A program made the translations under genes and the position numbers. A model generated the notes under the pieces. The model was not told where the DNA came from. It did not search any database and worked only from the letters and a program-made list of their open reading frames with translations. A DNA stretch of 23,661 nucleotides, from contig JADNYV010000527.1 of NCBI GenBank assembly GCA_015501055.1, positions 1 through 23,661 of the forward strand, written 5' to 3'. Numbering within the stretch: position 1 is the stretch's first letter; each line of letters starts with the position of its first letter. The stretch is from Mucidula mucida (Eukaryota > Basidiomycota > Agaricomycetes > Agaricales > Physalacriaceae). Shown here piece after piece: positions 21,025 through 23,661 of the stretch.

Positions 21025-23661
21025 ATGGCTCAACCGTTCCGTCGCATTCCTCCTCCACCTCAGACGCAAAGTCGCGCTTCGAAAACATTTGCTATCCCAA
21101 CTTTGGATGGCTCACTGACTCTACAAGGCATCTACCACTGGCACCTCCATCACTCGCCGCAGCATCGGATTTTTGTCTTCGCCAGAGCTGATGGCTCTGT
21201 GAGGACCATATATTGGGCAGAAGCCGTGGGGGCAATTTACCGGGCTGCCAGACTCTTCGACGCAATCATGACGCCTGGCAATGGGCAGCGACCTCCAGTG
21301 GTCGCGATCGTAGCCAATGGCTGTTCAGGTATCACTTCAAGTCACTCTCAGCTTCTCCGACTTGTTCACTCATCGTTCGTTAGACAGCATCTCTTACTTC
21401 GTGACTATGATGGGTCTAATGTTCGCAAACATCGTTTTCTTCCCCATTTCGACGCGTAATTCTGCACATGCGATCGCTCATCTCATCAACGAAGTCGGCG
21501 TCAGTCATGTATTCGTCGGGCACGATACAGCATTGGACGACCTGCTGAAACAAGCCACAGAGCTCTTGCAGACTCAATATACAAGTACGAACGCGCCTAC
21601 AACGCTTGCAATGCCAACATTTGAAGAGCTGTTTAAGGACGACTGGGAGGCTTATCTAGATCGAGAGGGGGAACTACCCCGCGCTCCAATGAATCCTGAT
21701 GCTCCCGCTCTGTATCTTCATTCATCTGGTACGCATCCGTTCCTAGCCACACACTCTCAGACTGAAGCGGGAATTACCACAGGCTCAACGGCATTTCCTA
21801 CACCCATTCCCTGGACCCAACGTCGCCTCATAGAACTCTGCATGATCCCATGGTACAGCGGACAAGATATGTGTGATATGGTTCTCTCCCTCCACGTAAT
21901 GCCTATGTATCACGGTATGGGTGTCCTACAAATATCGTGGACGGCAAGTCATGGTAATTGCGGCTTTTTTTGATCTTACTCATTCCTGTAAAGGCATGTG
22001 CCGGACTGGTACTTGGCGTGTTTGAACCGAGATCCCCAGCTATCTTTCCCACGCCGGAAAACCTCTTCGAGGCCGCGAAGCTGACCGAGACAGACGTTGT
22101 TTTCTGTGTACCGTCGTTCATTGAGGTATGTTTTCTACCGCGCTACCTTGTTTCTTCCTTGCTAGAGTTACATATAGGCATGGTCGAAACGCGAAGAATG
22201 TGTCAACTGGCTATCATCCCGTGTTGGAGGAGCGGTACGTTGTGCTGTGAATTAATTCAAATGTAGACATTGATATTTACAACCGTCAGATGTACGGTGG
22301 TGGTCCGTTGAATAAAGAAGTCGGAGATTACCTGACTTCGAAAGGAGTCCGGATTTGTACTCTCTACGGATCGTAAGTGGTCTCAGAGCCTATGGCTTTC
22401 AATGGTAACACACAGTCTGTATACAGGTCAGAATGCGGGATCATGAATCCAATGCTTCCCGATCCTAGTCAGTATCCTGAATTATTCCAAGAACGCAACC
22501 TGATGCGCCACAGAACAAGTTGGACGTGATTGGGAGTATTTTAAGTTCATCGGTTGCATATCACCACACATGGAGCCTTACGGAAACGGTTTGTTTGAAC
22601 TTGTCATGCTGGTAAGCCCCACTCTAAGTCTATTTCATCTCTTCGCCGCCGACGCTGCCGGTGCAAGGAAAGTGACTCATGCAGTCCAAGTATTATCAAC
22701 ACGCAGATCTGCGGTACTCGTGCGTTCCGGACTTCTGACCTCTTCATGCAACATCCGACCAAGCCGGATTTTTGGAGAGTCTTTGGGCGGTCCGATGATC
22801 AGATTGTCCATTCCACTGGAGAAAAGGCATGTTCTGATTAACCTCACATTGGTGGGCGCTGACGTCGCGAAGACAAACCCCAGTCCATTGGGTAAGAGCT
22901 TCCCGATGCATGTCGCAAGGATCTCGGTTTGACAAAATATGCGAACAGAAAATATTCTGAATCAGGACGCGTATGTATCGGCGTCCGTGATGTTTGGCCG
23001 TGGAAAATTTCAAGCGGGCGTTGTGATTGAACCGAAAGAGCCATACCGATTTGATCCATCCGATAGAAGTGAAGTCGAGCGTTTTCGGAATCTCGTCTGG
23101 TATGCGGATTTTTTTTTTCAAGTACGACGTGATGCTCATATTAGGCGGCAGGCCGACTGTTGAACGGATGAATGGATTCGCTCCTCAGCATTCCCGCATA
23201 TTCAAGGAGGTATGTCGTCCCGTTGATCTGACCATCGTGATTCACCGTCGCTTTCGGCAAGATGATTCTTGTGGCGCATCCCAACAAACCGTTTCTGTAT
23301 ACTGCAAAGAATACGACACGGTACGCCAGCTGCTTTTAGATGAATCCCTCTCATCTGTTTGTAGGCGGAAACCGATTCTCAAGGAATACGAACAGGAGAT
23401 AGAGGACCTCTATAACGCAGTCGAGGAAAGCACACAGCCTGGACTACTCCCTCCAACCCAATGGGATCCTGATAGTACCAAAGGTTTCGTGCGGACCGTT
23501 ATCCACAATGTTTTATCGCACCCTATAGACGACTCTGACGACCTCTTCCAACATGGCTGTGATAGTCTTTCCGCAACCTGGATCCGGAATTCTCTACTTC
23601 GCGCTCTTAGGGATACATTCGAGTTTGACGGACGCCAGACAACGGCCCAAACTTTTGTATA
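21025..23661 (+). CDS. NRPS-like adenylate-forming enzyme (A-T, probably A-T-reductase), 3' end outside window
   Basis: This megasynthase-like enzyme activates a carboxylic acid as an adenylate and loads it on a phosphopantetheine arm; agaric relatives then reduce it to the aldehyde. Exons in the window are 21025-21328, 21384-21728, 21783-21943, 21994-22125, 22178-22234, 22290-22372, 22427-22467, 22514-22611, 22668-22826, 22873-22891, 22949-23099, 23152-23209, 23262-23320 and 23365 onward, about 654 codons. Adenylation motifs seen are YLHSSGSTAFPTPIPWT (A3), LYGSSECG (A5), GRSDDQIVHSTGEKTNPSPLE (A8 region) and FLYTAKNTTRR (A10). The thiolation motif is DLFQHGCDSLSATW with Ser623 (codon 23564-23566). 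The introns at 21944 and 22827 start with GC. A reductase domain is expected downstream but is not visible. Confidence 0.96.

Overview
This window is from a filamentous fungus, almost certainly a mushroom-forming basidiomycete (Agaricomycetes). Every confident gene is cut by many 44-60 base introns with GT(or GC)-AG ends and CTGAC/CTAAC-like branch points. The gene families are typical of that class: a DUF6534 membrane protein, GMC oxidoreductases, and an NRPS-like adenylating enzyme of the agaric A-T-reductase group. I rebuilt the gene models by eye, joining exons only where reading phase, splice sites and family motifs agreed.

Layout. Positions 1-605 hold the C-terminal end of a Ser/Pro-rich protein. 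Positions 606-3754 are poorly coding, with a few protein-like fragments. A short Cys-containing ORF (3755-4144, minus) and a two-exon small membrane protein (4624-5113, minus) follow. From 5947 the content changes to redox enzymes. There is a zinc-free MDR quinone oxidoreductase (5947-7336, minus), then a fold-back element of about 930 bases with arms of about 320 bases (7557-8488), then a zinc-dependent sorbitol/arabinitol-type dehydrogenase (9025-10478, minus). Next comes a mostly unassigned stretch (10479-13327) with two weak spliced ORFs. Two GMC flavoenzymes lie tail to tail (13328-15636 plus, 15685-18183 minus). A DUF6534 membrane protein (18870-20378, plus) follows, and the 5' two thirds of an NRPS-like adenylation-thiolation enzyme (21025 to the window end, plus) closes the window.

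Working together (inference). An adenylating/thiolating enzyme, two GMC oxidases, one MDR reductase, one zinc alcohol dehydrogenase and a membrane protein within 18 kb look like a candidate biosynthetic cluster. In such a cluster a carboxylic acid would be activated and probably reduced, and the alcohol/aldehyde products then interconverted. No regulator or recognisable transporter is visible, and co-regulation cannot be judged from sequence alone. Two local oddities stand out. The minus-strand GMC gene has GG where its second intron should end in AG, although the rest of the gene is intact. The large inverted repeat sits 220 bases upstream of the quinone oxidoreductase start.
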